Below, piece after piece: positions 48,373 through 59,459 of a stretch of DNA of 64,000 nucleotides (position 1 is the stretch's first letter; the number at the start of each line of letters is the position of its first letter). Made by a program: the position numbers and the translations under genes. Origin of the DNA: Harmonia axyridis (lineage: Eukaryota; Arthropoda; Insecta; Coleoptera; Coccinellidae); the NCBI RefSeq assembly GCF_914767665.1, contig NC_059504.1, positions 17,858,501 through 17,922,500 on the forward strand. The letters run 5' to 3'. Below the pieces are notes generated by a model. The model saw only the letters and a list, made by a program, of their open reading frames with translations. It did no database searches and was not told the origin of the DNA.

Positions 48373-49222
48373 AAGACAAAGTCCTCAGTTCTTACAGTTC
48401 AAATCTGCCAGAGATGGGAAGTCTTGAATTTGAGGATGGCATATTGATTACAGAAACGAAAGATGTCAAATACTTAGGAACCACCATTGATCAACAGCTG
48501 ATATGGAATAAACATATAAAAACCTCGTCAACAAAATAAGGGGCCTACATTTCAAGTTCAAACGTAAAAACATCAGTGACACGAAACAATTGGAAATATT
48601 TTACCAAGCCTTGGTAAAGTCCCAAATTAGCTATGACATAGTTGGATGGGCATATCAAAACCAGATTAAATCTCTGGAAGTAATTGAGAAATGGGTCTTG
48701 AAAATCATCCACATGAAAAAACGTACATTTCCCAGCCAAGAGCTATTCGATATAGCAGAAGTCCAAGATGTGAGATAGTTGTATGCTTTTAAACTTCTAT
48801 CTTATATCAACTCAGAAAAAATAACAATTGATAAGACGCAACACCAGTATAAGAGAAAGAGATTATTATTGCCAATAACCCAAATGCAATAAGAGTTTGG
48901 GACAAAGAAGTCACACCTTTCAAGCAGCAAAAATCTTATAACATCATTCGCGATCAACTCAAAAATTTGAAAAATTTAAGATCATTTGAAAAGCGATTAA
49001 AATCATGGTTGGATGGTAAGAACAGGAGGATGATTAGTGAACTAATAAATAATACTTAATTTGAGACCCCAAATTTCTTTTAGTTGTTTTCACTGATCAA
49101 TTTTCAGAATTCTTGATTAAGTTAATTCAATATCACGTACAGATTATATTTATATATTTTTATAATGCCTCTGTGATTCGAATTGTTCATTTGTGAATAA
49201 ACGTTGTTATTATTATTATTAA
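48373..49222 (+). mobile_element. CR1-like LINE 3' part with (ATT)n tail
   Basis: The translation VKYLGTTIDQQLIWNKHI, then (after a small shift) LEIFYQALVKSQISY, IVGWAYQNQIKSLE, KWVLKIIHMKKRTFP, is the thumb region that follows the catalytic core in CR1/Jockey-group RTs (KFLGVxxDxxLxWxxHI motif). Stops begin at 48776. The 3' UTR ends with GAATAAACG and an (ATT)n run at 49207-49222. 5'-truncated relic. Confidence 0.85.
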
Positions 49223-49859
49223 TTTGCGGACTATGCGCGAGTTCAATTCATCAAGAAAGATTATTTATTTATTCAACAAAAACTGGAATTATTAGAATTC
49301 ACCAAAATAAAAAAGAAATTAACAGTTGAAAATGAACATAAACAATTGGATATAAATTCTAAAATATCAACAATATCACAAAAAATGAAATTTAGTATTT
49401 TCTACATAGATACAAGTGAATTATTTCCCTAAAAACAAAAACGAAATGTTGGAAATATCAATAAAAAAATTAAGGTACCACTACCATTGTCAAAACAATG
49501 GAGTTATAGTGAACTGTAACTCCATTTTTTTCACTCACTTCATGACCTGTGTGCTCTTGTGACAGAAAAAAGTTCTCTACGACACGACGACCGGTAAAAA
49601 AAGTATTCAAATAAATTTCACTGATCATTATTCATTTATTATTCCATTCAAGAAAGTTTGTCGAACATAATCCTTCTTTGCGTTAGACTAATCATTCTAT
49701 AAAGTCTCAAACTTGTACAACTCAACGTGCATATTCCCAAATCAAGGCTCTAGTGAATTTCTATTGTATTATTTTGATCCAATTATTGTTTATGTAATAA
49801 AAGAGATTACAAAACGGGTATGCATATACGACTTCACTGCAAAACAGTGAATTTTCAAG
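49223..49859. other. No gene; one hairpin
   Basis: 49495-49526 forms a hairpin (AATGGAGTTA…TAACTCCATT) with a ~10-base loop. Nothing else recognised. Confidence 0.5.
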
Positions 49860-50080
49860 GTTTCCTCACTTCTGAAAGCACGCAAAATTCTAAGATTGAA
49901 ACATAGCATTCTGAAACCTCTGGAGTAAATGCAAAGAAAACATCTGCAGATATCATTGATATATAAAATGAAATGAGAGGTCCTGAATAAGAACCCTTAG
50001 GAACTCCCGATTTAAGCTAGTAAACGGACGAAAAAACATAATTTATATTGACGAATTCTATTGCACATTTATGACTAAAA
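49860..50080 (-). mobile_element. LINE reverse transcriptase fragment (GVPKGS block)
   Basis: Minus strand gives GVPKGSYSGPLISFYIS, matching the GVPQGSxLGPLLFxxYIND block of non-LTR RT. In a neighbouring frame ILYINDIC continues the same motif, so a 1-base shift splits it. No FADD box follows intact. Confidence 0.75.
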
Positions 50081-51582
50081 CTCAACAGATTCGATCCCAC
50101 GCATGATTAACTTTGGATAAATCTATATATTATTCACCCGAATTCAATTTTTCATGCTAACCAATTATAATTTCTGTATACTTTGAGACGTTTGCCTCCA
50201 AATATTGATTTGAATTTTGGAAGGAATAGGAGAAAGGTAGGAGTCACATCAAAAGTATAAAGTGATAGTTGAGTTTTTGGCCAGATATAAGCTCGTAGTT
50301 GTCGTAACGTAAAATCCAGGAATTCGTGATGGTATATCCATGAGATTTCTATTAATTGGTCTCCTCCGGAGAATTTGCTGCTCAAAAGAGGTATAGGTGA
50401 CGCTCTGATAATCTTTTTCATTCACTGTCAGCATCACTTTCACTTTAAATCAAGTTCAAGCTGATTTTTTCAGATTCCGTTGTGTGGAAAGGTGCCATTC
50501 TAAAAATTTTTTGTCAATCTTGTAAATCAGAACTAATAACCAGTCAAAATACGCATGGGATTGTAATGAACTTGTTCTAACATCAACCTTCACCCAAGGC
50601 ATTGTTCTCAATAATGGGAACTTAAGTCTACAAATTTTGCCAGGACTCAGGACTCAATTTCACACAATTCTTCCTCGAACCTCCTTCCACGTGACGGGCC
50701 ATTAATATCCCATCAACGCAAAATACAGGGTAGATTTGAATTCCATAGGCACAGGGAGATTTCACATAAAACGTGGTACGTTTAGTTGGATTTATCGATT
50801 GCTGATGAAATTTTCATATAGACAGGTTGGGGTAGTTTCCATCCAGGGGGTTGTTAATAAACTGGCTCAGTCTCGCTCGGAAAATTGTTAATATACCCCG
50901 TGTTTGAACGATCAGATGGCGCGATGGGAGTTTCATAACAGGGTTTTTTATTTTTTGTCGGTGTTTCAATATCCGATATTACGGAAAGAGTTTTTGCGAA
51001 AATTTATCTTCAATATCCAACAGCATCAAGTTAGTTTGACGTTCACAAATGTACAGGAAGATAAAAAGTCCAAGATTTTTACGAGAGGAGAAGTCAATTC
51101 ATTTGTAGACCCCAAATGAGGATTTTTTGATGATGAAAGTTGCTTTATAGTTGGTCAAAATGTCTACAAAAGATGTCGCAATTATGTGAAACAAGGTAAT
51201 TGTTACTATTCCAGACACAACAACTGGCAGAAATAGTTATTAGGATTATTAAACAGCAAAATAGTTCGCTACACTCTGCTAGGAATTCAGCTAAGGCAGT
51301 CAATCTACTCTGTTGCCGAGTTAAACATATAATTTTTTCTCCGATTGTTCATAATGTTATATGTAGGATATTATTGTATTTGTAAATTACTACAATTCCA
51401 ACAATCTTTTTTTTTTGTAATGATAAATTAAAACGAAATTTGATAGGAATCGCAATTGTTGGAATGGTGGATTGCTATATGTCCATGATAATTATAGTTT
51501 GACTGATTAAATATCTTACATTTTGTAGGAAAATATCGGATATATTTATATTATAGACAGTGCAAGCGACTTAGAAGTACTT
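50081..51582. other. No feature recognised
   Basis: AT-rich with a slightly GC-richer portion at 50560-50740. ACAGGG word at 50725-50730. No recognised coding. Confidence 0.45.
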
Positions 51583-51730
51583 ACTCCTCCAGAAATGAGG
51601 AATGTGGCAAAAAATCTTGATTTGTCAAAAAATGTCGAATGTTTTATTCCCATTGAGAATAACCATTTTGATGTCTAGGCAGGAAAAGTGATACTTTGCT
51701 GATTGATATCTGCCTGCAAAATCTATATTT
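51583..51730 (-). repeat. Family X internal module, inverted copy
   Basis: The reverse complement matches 2815-2960 closely (AATCAGCAAAGTAT, ACTTTTCCTGCCTAGACA, AATGGGAATAAAACATTCGAC, GGAGGAGTAAGTACTTCT-type text). A second member of the 2.4-3.5 kb family. Confidence 0.75.
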
Positions 51731-51744
51731 GCTGTCAATCGAAG

Positions 51745-51893
51745 AAAATAGTATATTATTCAACGAGCGGTAATGTAGGTCATAACTCACGAAGATGATG
51801 TTTGCAGCACGAGCCGCAGGCGAGTGCTGTAATTCATCAAGTGAGTTATGACCATTACCGCAAGTTGAATACTATACTTTATCTACGACTATA
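51745..51893. repeat. ~150-bp hairpin next to the family X module
   Basis: AGTATATTATTCAACGAGCG onward is inverted as CGCAAGTTGAATACTATACT, with the inner arms GGTCATAACTCAC / GTGAGTTATGACC and a core GCAGCACGAGCC…GAGTGCTG. Total arm length is about 45 bp. No coding. Confidence 0.75.
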
Positions 51894-52594
51894 TCAATAA
51901 ATACTAAGAAAAAAATACAGACTTAGAATAAAGACAGAAGGAACGGAAAATAAACATAATGTGCTCGATCCCGTACAAGAGAGATGGAAACTTACTGCTA
52001 CCAATCACAATCGAACTAGCTTCGGCTAGCTCGAATCCAGTACAGAGTATAGACATAGAAATTTATTGAAAAACCTTAATAATTGCCTATAAAAATGCAT
52101 TAAAATATACCAAAAAATATTCCCTGTAAACGATTACTTAATGATCTTACTGCTACACCAATCTTGAAATTTTTTTCAAACTCCTTCATATTTTTTCGGG
52201 CAATTAATTCTGTATGGTAACATTAGCTGTTTGTCTTTTGGAAATGTATACCTTTATAATATTTCATCTTCACTATCTGAATTAATCGTTTTCAGCAAAA
52301 CATTCACAATAATTAGATATCAACTTAATTTGAAAACGTCAAAAGTGACATTCCCTCGGACATTCCTCCCCTCAATAACAATAATGGAATGTTCCCTTTC
52401 GGCCAATCGAATAGAAGCAGAGAAGTATAGAAGCACAGATCCATATATTCCGATTTATAACAGTGAGTTATAGTAGTGAGTTATTATAAATCACGCTGTT
52501 TGTTAATAGATACTATTAATTGCTCAAAAGCAGTTGAATAATGAGTTTATAATTCAATAAGAGTAGATAAAAGATATTTTGAAGTTGAATCTAA
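51894..52594. other. No feature recognised
   Basis: AT-rich. May belong to the same element as the neighbouring hairpin or the recombinase remnant. Confidence 0.4.
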
Positions 52595-52908
52595 TAGTGA
52601 AATTGATCCTGTGATGTTATTCAAAAAATATTCAACTTTTCGACCATCTATGTTTCATACAGAAGACTTTTTATACCCTACAGAAAAGGTAAATGCAGAG
52701 TTCAGCCTTGTGGTATTCACTCCGTCTCTAAAATACCTGAAAAATTGCAAGATATCTTAATCTCAATGATCCAAGCTTGTACACTGGCCATTGTACACGA
52801 AGATCGTCAGCAACATTTCTTGTCAACGGTGGTGGAGATAACTTAGATCTGCAAGAACTAGGTGGATGGAATTCAATTCAAGTAGGGCATCCAGAGGTTA
52901 TTTAGAAG
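52595..52908 (+). pseudogene. Crypton-like tyrosine recombinase remnant
   Basis: Three frames together give the C-terminal catalytic region of a Crypton-type tyrosine recombinase: IDPVMLFKKYSTFRPSMF (52603-52660), GKCRVQPCGIHSVSKIPEKL (52690-52750), then NDPSLYTGHCTRRSSATFL…LQELGGWNS (52768-52890) ending in a stop after GHPEVI. The TGHSFRRTSAT and LxxxGGW blocks hold the second conserved arginine and the H/W position; the nucleophilic tyrosine normally follows in AEGYIE and reads GHPEVI here, so it is lost. Crypton elements and their domesticated relatives (ZMYM, QRICH1, KIAA1958 types) share this domain. Element ends were not identified. Confidence 0.7.
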
Positions 52909-55159
52909 AAAATCTGACAAAAAAAATGCAATTATACAGAAGAAGCAGATGGGAGATTTGTCGATAAGAAATTCGCTAGTGAGTGGATAACAGTTCTGTT
53001 TCAGTCATCACATAAGAATCACGTGGAGTGTGCAAGTGACAGCTTGCTTGCATGACTTTCAAGTCATGGGTGCTGAATCATCCAAAATCAGTAGCACCAA
53101 GTAAAAGAATACATGGCAATGAATAACAAAGAAATCACTTCCAATTTGGGAAATTGTCAAGAGATTGAAATTCATATTATTAATCAAAAATAATTAGCAT
53201 GAATACTGGAAACCTAATGGTCTTATAAATTAGTAAATAATGTATGTTTTATTAGAAACTAAAAACATTTCCCATTTGCTTCCATAACAAACCGGTTCAC
53301 ACCATTTTCTGATGTCGACAGATATTGAGACTGATCTGAAACTGTCTGATCGGATAATCTAGATCAATGCAGGAGGCCATCTGAACCTTGTATTTTTTCT
53401 CCTTCCTGTAAGTATATGCAACGGATTTGATCAGAAGAAAACTGATGTAATGAAGTTAGGTAGGTGATGCAGTACTTTTTCATGAACAATTGGTGATATT
53501 TATGATCTTCAACTCAGGTAAATCGTTTTTGTATGCAAAATTTGCATGAAAATACTTGTCCATAGATTAAATGCGTGGTTTTATTGTTAACCTTGAAAAA
53601 ATAGTTTTATGGACAGAATTGTACAAAAATCTTTTAATTTCACGACCAAGAAGATTTTTTGTATAGAAGTGACTTTCTTGATTTTACACTGTTAGGTTCA
53701 GATTGGTTTACCTAGAAGATGTTCTTGTGAATGGCCGAAAGCTTGGCCATATTTAATGAAGATCCCAAAGTGACTTTCTACCCGAATCATATTTCCTTTG
53801 ATTAGAATTAAACAAATCACGTTATTGTAACTTAAAAATCCATAATTTCCTACGGAAATGAAATATTTCCATTCTATTCAAGACAGGAAGTTGGTTTCAT
53901 GTCCGCCTTCCTCGAAAAATGTGGGAAATCTCGAGTTGCATAAACTTTTATTATCACATCTATCATGCAAGATCAAACCTGTCACGGCAGGGTCGAGCAC
54001 GTAAGGCACTAAATCTCTCAAATCCTCGATAATTGTTGAAAGAACACCGAATTTCCATTTCATAATCGAGATCGACTTCAAGATACAAAGTGGCTAAAAG
54101 AACCTTCTGTTTTTCGTCCGGCTTATTCCTGAATGATATATGACCTCATCAATATTCCGAAATTTCAATATGGCCATCGGGAAAATTGGCCCTGGAGACC
54201 GATGGGTTTTACGAACAACTTGTTTCATCCCAGATGTAATGCGAGGAAGAACACGCAAAATTATTTATGAAAATTACAGTAGGCCTGAGGCATTGGCATA
54301 TTCCAATCGAATATTGGTTATAAATTTTCAAATGAGCTGACGTCTCATATTGAATCATGAAAGATGAGCTCAAGAACCCCGCTAGGTGGTTGAACTGCGA
54401 AAATGAGTTAATGCTTATGAGGGACCGAGTGAGGGACTACTATCACATGGTTTTTCGCGTATCAATGAAACTTTGGTACCCATCATTTCCACTTTGACGC
54501 TCCTCCGTTGACCAAACATTGTACGGAGTACGAAGTTGTACATTCACTTCATCTTCTTTCTTTTTCGGAGAAAATAAGAAGAGAACAACACTGTATGACG
54601 ACTTTCACGAAAATTGTACCTCTATTGTAATGATTTTTTGTAACTTCTTCACGAATATTTAAAAAAATATATCAGTGCTTTGTACAAAGTACATATATCA
54701 TCTATTTTTTCTCGAAAAATTTCCTGAATCCTTGGATAATTTTAAGAAAAAATCCTATAAACATAAGCCTGCAAACGGTTTTTTTTCGAGATACAGGGTG
54801 TTTCTTGAAGTTCTACTTCTTTGTGATGATTATACCAGTTTATCTAATCTTAATTAATCTTGTCTACAGATTGGGTAAATGAGTACTCAACCTTATAATG
54901 ATTCGATTCATCACAGCTTACAAAATGGATCTATATAATAATTAGGATTTTCCTGAGATTTATTTGATTTTTTTTTCTGAAAATCGGTAGGACATACTCC
55001 CAAGCTACAAGAAACTAGAAAGTGTAGTACTGGGCCAAAGTTTTTTTCACATTTTTCTAAAATAGCAGTTGTTCTCCGAAAAAGAGTTCTGGAAGAAAGA
55101 AGCGGGTAGTGTTCCAGACAAAAATTTTGGGGTATCACGTCTTCGTGGGGATTAAACAC
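52909..55159. other. No gene recognised
   Basis: AT-rich. The piece 54738-54800 (AAAAAATCC, GCCTGCAAACG, TTTCGAGATACAGGGTG) reappears at 60543-60601. GTACAAAGTAC near 54680 resembles 31090. Confidence 0.45.
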
Positions 55160-55560
55160 TGATGGACGTCAGACGAGAACTTTATTGTGGTATAGCACTT
55201 GGAAACATCCTCGAACACTCTACTAACTCAACTGGTCATAACCTCGTAACTTCTCCACCGAATTCTCTTTTTCCCAGTTTCATACCTGGGTTACAAACAT
55301 AAAATCATATTGTACACCGTGAATTTCTTCTTCCTTTTCTTATTCTCTAAGCTGTATGCATACGCAATGGTATCATAGTGCCTGCACGCTAAATAGGGCA
55401 GGGGAAGATTTTCTCTATTGTATATTTCTGAGAACCCTATGAATGAGAAAGTTGTATGCACAAGTATCACGAAAGACCATTGTTACACTAATGCAGGTAC
55501 CTTTATATTAAGTATTGTGACGACAATTTCGGTTAGACTCAGATTGCCTAATTGCTTTTG
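55160..55560 (-). repeat. ~400-bp dispersed repeat, copy B (possible solo LTR)
   Basis: Partner of 36925-37329; both end at CTAATTGCTTTTG on + and start at GATGGACG. AATAAAG on the minus strand near the GATGGACG end. Confidence 0.55.
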
Positions 55561-56525
55561 ATGCTGTAAATTTGTATTTGAATCATCGCATATGATTAAA
55601 ACTTGAAATTAAAATATCTTTGCCAAATTTGAGTTGAATATCATGTGCAGGGAACGTTCATCGAGAAAAAAATCTGAAAAAAATTAAACTTCACACTTAT
55701 ATCGGAAGAAAAGGTTTACAGGCCCATGTTCATAGCACTTTTTCTTCAAATCGATCAGAGAAATCATTTTCGTTTTTACCTCCAATTTCGGAACACCTCA
55801 CCATGTATCTATGAATTTAGTATTGAAAATATATAATTATTTCTGGAGGAAAGCAAAAAAAACAATATATTAACTTCCGAAGATTGTTTTCTGAAATAGT
55901 TACTTTTGATTTATGAATTACTACAGTTTGGAAAATCGAAGCGACATCAGAAAAAGTTGCTCAAGGCTAATTGATGACCAGTGACCACATAATAGTATGA
56001 GTGGCCTCCAAGGGCAGGAGTGACGTATGAATGAACGAGCGCTTGAAATATCCTTACTTGACATTAGTACTTTCCTCATTGTTTTAATTTAAAATGTTTT
56101 GTATATGAAATATTCATCTTTTGTTTATGATTGTTACAAAAAATCAGTATTCCAGTCACGAAAATATAGCATATTATGCAATGCATTCTCCTCCTACCGC
56201 AGCACCGCGTCGAATGATCGCCTCTTGCACCATGCTAAAGAAACAATGACCCTGAAAACACGCCATCGCATCGCCAAATATCGATTTAGGAATTTCCCAG
56301 ATTTCCTAGCACGTATTCCGGATGTAGGAGCCACGAAACTCTCCGGAAGGCCTTGTTGGGAAAAAGTTACGGTGCTAATAAATAAGGATATTTCCTGCTG
56401 AGAATAAATTCCTGCAGAGATGGAGATAGCGCCGAAAGTTACAGCTCCGAAAAATTTGATAAGGCGACAAAAGTAAACTGAAAGTTGTCGTATCACAATT
56501 TTTTAGGATGATTATTTTTTTGATA
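55561..56525. other. No feature recognised
   Basis: 56190-56420 is less AT-rich and unique-looking with frames on both strands, none recognised. Confidence 0.4.
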
Positions 56526-56961
56526 CATAGGCGTACAACTTCCACCGTTGTTTTTTCGGAATTTTTTGTCTCCAATCACAATGCGATGCAGAAATACCTC
56601 CCATTTTTGCCTTGTAGCTGTTTACAAGCAAACAAACGTTGTTCAACATCTCTCGACTTCAACCCATACGGCACCCAATTTCCTTGTTTCTGAATCATTT
56701 CCATGACTTTCAGGAGTTTCGAAATTGTTGCGTCAATCCCAATGATCCTGCCAATTTTTGTTAGGTTTCACACGAGTCTTTATCAAGTAATGCCTCCAAT
56801 TCTGCATCTGCGAAAATCTTCTCTCTTCCACCGCCATGCTGGTCAAAATCACCGTTCTTGAAGCAATGAAACCTCTCTCGGCACATTCATTTACTAATTG
56901 CGGCCTCACCATAGGTATTTGAAACCTTTGTATGAGCCTCAGCCGCAGATTTCTTCATCAA

Positions 56962-57448
56962 TTCTTCTTTATCAATCATATATCCGGAGCGTGGTGTTGA
57001 TCTTTCCGGCATAAGCTGAGGCTTTCAACCTTATTTGAGCGGCAGGTTCAGCAGTGCGCGAGATTCGCCCAAAATCTCTTAGGTGGAAGGATTGACTGCC
57101 CATTTCTACTGTCTCTGGTGAACATTCACGTCCCGAGGATGGCAGCCAGAAGTTCTCCAACATTCAGTCTACCCACGCCTCGGACCAACATACTCCAGCG
57201 GGCACCAGTGTATATGCTTTGTGATTGTGCTAACAAAGTCAATATTAGTCTATTGTAGTTGTTTATTTTAAGTTTTTTTTTTCCTTCTTCATCTATCTAT
57301 CTATCATTTTTTGGAGTACTTGCCATTTCGTTTAGTTTTTTAGGGAGTTCACATGTATTTTCTTTAAGTTGATGTAATTTGTTACCCTGTTACTGGGAAC
57401 TTTCCTGTTGGGTAAATAAAGTTATTATTTATTTATTTTTATTATTAT
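56962..57448 (+). mobile_element. LINE A 3' tail inserted in mariner copy 5
   Basis: About 490 bp ending GGGTAAATAAAGTTATTATT and an AT/ATT-rich tail, the usual finish of insect non-LTR elements. Flanked by ATCAA on both sides (56957-56961 and 57449-57453). Mostly 3' UTR; the coding end is too short to classify. Lineage differs from LINE B to the right. Confidence 0.75.
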
Positions 57449-57481
57449 ATCAAAGCAGAAAATTAACACCTCCCGTAAATG

Positions 57482-58184
57482 TCTCATTAAATGATGAAAA
57501 CTACGAGTTGGAAGAAAATGTGAAATTTCTTGGGGTTCATATCGATAACCAATTAAAATGGGAAAGTTATATAACTCATGTGAACCAAAAACTCAACAGC
57601 ACCTGTTATACAATCAGAGTTCTGTCCAAATATGTGAATCACGAAACATTAAAAACCATGTACCATGCTAACTTTGAATCTCACATTATATTCTATGGAA
57701 GCAGTAGCGAAACAGAGCACCTTTTCATTACTCAAAAAAGAACCTTGAGACTACTTGCCAGAATCAACTCTAGACAATCTTGTAGGGGTAAATTCAAAGA
57801 AAACAAGATCTTGACTGTGTATGGAGTATATATTCAGGAGTGTGTTCTCTTTCTATACAAAAATAGACATTTGTTTGAAGCATACCTTCCTCAAACAGTT
57901 AGAAACACCAGAACGCTGGATTATAATTTCCCCAAGCACAGACTAACGCTGACAGAAAAGGGAGCATTTTATAGTGCTATAAAATTCTACAATAAATTAC
58001 CCAGGTCTGCTAAACTTAGCCAAAATTTGAGAGAATTCAAGAAAAATGTTTTCAATTTTTTATTAGAACTTGAACCATATAATATCAAAGAATTTTTAGG
58101 TTAACTATTCCAAATTGACGTTTATTGTGTTTAATGTTACTGAAATGTAATATTCACATAATAAAAACACATTATTATTATTAT
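57482..58184 (+). mobile_element. LINE B (CR1-like) 3' part inserted in mariner copy 5
   Basis: 703 bp flanked by TAAATG at 57476-57481 and 58185-58190. Open reading through ~207 codons to TAA at 58104: VKFLGVHIDNQLKWES, HETLKTMYHANFES, QKRTLRLLARINSR, FYNKLPRSAKLSQNL. That is the RT thumb/connection region of CR1-group LINEs, intact but without the catalytic part. 3' UTR of 80 bp ends in ATTATTATTATT. A 5'-truncated insertion, apparently fairly young given the open frame. Confidence 0.88.
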
Positions 58185-58376
58185 TAAATGACGAGAATTT
58201 GACTCTTAAGCTGACATGTTAAATCGAGAATCACTTTATGGTGCAGGCAAATCGACTAATATGGCGTTATGTTTACAGATACCTTTGCTCATTGACATCT
58301 ACGATCTATTTATTTCGACTACCACTTACCGCTATAGCTATCTATTGAAAAACGGCAGAAGCAAAGTTGTACACCA

Positions 58377-58849
58377 TACTCTACTTAGTGATTTTTAAAT
58401 TGTTATAGAAACTACATATAAATTGTCAATACAGGCTGAAGGGCTTCGATCGATGGCTATTGTGTGAATGAAGTAAGGTGTTGTTTTTTTTTAGGATAAG
58501 TTTAAAGATGCTGGCCTTCTAATTCACATAAATTCTACTGAATAATCATTAATATTGTCGGAAGTATATCCCAAGCTTTGACCATGAGGCTTTAATCCAA
58601 CTTTTCGAGCTTTCTCATTCTCTCACCAGTTATCACGTTCAAGAAATATGTTCTTGGTCATTGATATGGACCATTTTTGCCTTCAAATATGCTCATTAGA
58701 CAATCATTTTGATAATTGGGGTTTTGGTTATTGAATACACTTTTTCCACCAGTTTCAGAATTCTAATGAATTCCAGTGAATGTAATAGCGTTTATTACAG
58801 CATTTGTGCCTATTATTATTAACAAATCATTATTCAAACATTACTTCTC
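58377..58849. other. Mostly unassigned; short LINE 3' UTR match
   Basis: 58745-58785 has CAGAATTCTAATGAATTCCAG, echoing the 3' UTR of the RNase H LINE family. Otherwise nothing. Confidence 0.45.
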
Positions 58850-59044
58850 TTGTGCCTTCGACTTACTCAACAAAAACGGCCTTATTGGAAAACGTGTCAA
58901 TGGCTTCAGTTAATCATAAAGGGTGAAATCGAGGGAAAACGAAGAACAGGAAGAAGGCAACGCTCTTGGATTAAGAATATAAGAGACAGGGATGAATGTT
59001 GCAACGTTAGTTTACACCACTTAACAGAAGAGCGAATGGACTAG
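58850..59044 (+). mobile_element. LINE C-terminal scrap
   Basis: The frame ends KGEIEGKRRTGRRQRSWIKN…LTEERMD and a stop. The GKxxGKRxxGRxxxSWxxN motif is the C-terminal tail of CR1/RTE-like ORF2 proteins. No RT core nearby. The first codon of the frame is TTG. Confidence 0.65.
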
Positions 59045-59333
59045 TTTAGTGATGTTGATAATACTATATTTGACACGATAGAATTAAAATATAGAGCAAA
59101 ACTGATAAATCAGTGAAAAATTTTTGAAAATCCATCAATAAATGACTGAGAAATAGATTATTTAAATTTACGTATTTTAGCGCAGAACGTCTTTGGTCTG
59201 TGACGTCACGGCTCTTGCCTGTGATCGCTACACCATAAATTACGTTTAAATACTTAGCCGCGCCAAGGCTCTCGCGCCGTTTGTAGTTGTACAGCGTAGT
59301 TTTAACTCGAGTTTTGTTTTTATGTCACCATAA
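59045..59333. promoter_or_regulatory. Possible promoter / leader of the following exon
   Basis: A block at 59190-59330 is GC-richer (GCCGCGCC, CTCGCGCCG) and holds a perfect CRE, TGACGTCA, at 59201-59208; another CRE is at 59750-59757. It directly precedes the damaged exon at 59334. No TATA or start site is claimed. Confidence 0.3.
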
Positions 59334-59459
59334 TGGAAGAAGGCTTCGTGAAAAGACAAAGTGACAATTTGCCTAAAATAGATATATTCGCAGTGATGGA
59401 GTTTTTTCTTCAAATCCATCTTATGTCAGTGCTGGAATAAAAGGAGTTGAACTTTCCAA
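59334..59459 (+). pseudogene. First exon of a possible SWIM/YqaJ-type repeated gene, frameshifted
   Basis: ATG begins EEGFVKRQSDNLPKID…AVMEFF; a one-base deletion in a T run at 59402-59407 breaks the frame, after which SSNPSYVSAGIKGVELS follows and the exon ends at AA|GTAAGTATC, a good donor. The pattern MxxGFVKxQxxxLPxIDxxMxxxFFxxN…SAEIxGVK is one I associate with insect multicopy proteins carrying a SWIM zinc finger and a YqaJ-type recombinase/exonuclease domain. The later exons were not found here. The attribution is from memory of the family and not certain. Confidence 0.4.

Larger units (their letters stand above)
56526..58376 (-). mobile_element. Mariner (mauritiana-type) copy 5 carrying two LINE insertions
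   Basis: The outer ends are mariner repeats: CATAGGCGTACAACTT at 56526 after TA, and AGCAAAGTTGTACACC at the right before TA (58377-58378). Once the two LINE inserts are removed, only ~650 bp of mariner remain, because the 3' repeat jumps straight to the middle of the transposase near 56566: the whole catalytic half is deleted. The N-terminal half (reading right to left) is interrupted at 57476-57481 and at 56957-56961. Confidence 0.9.
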
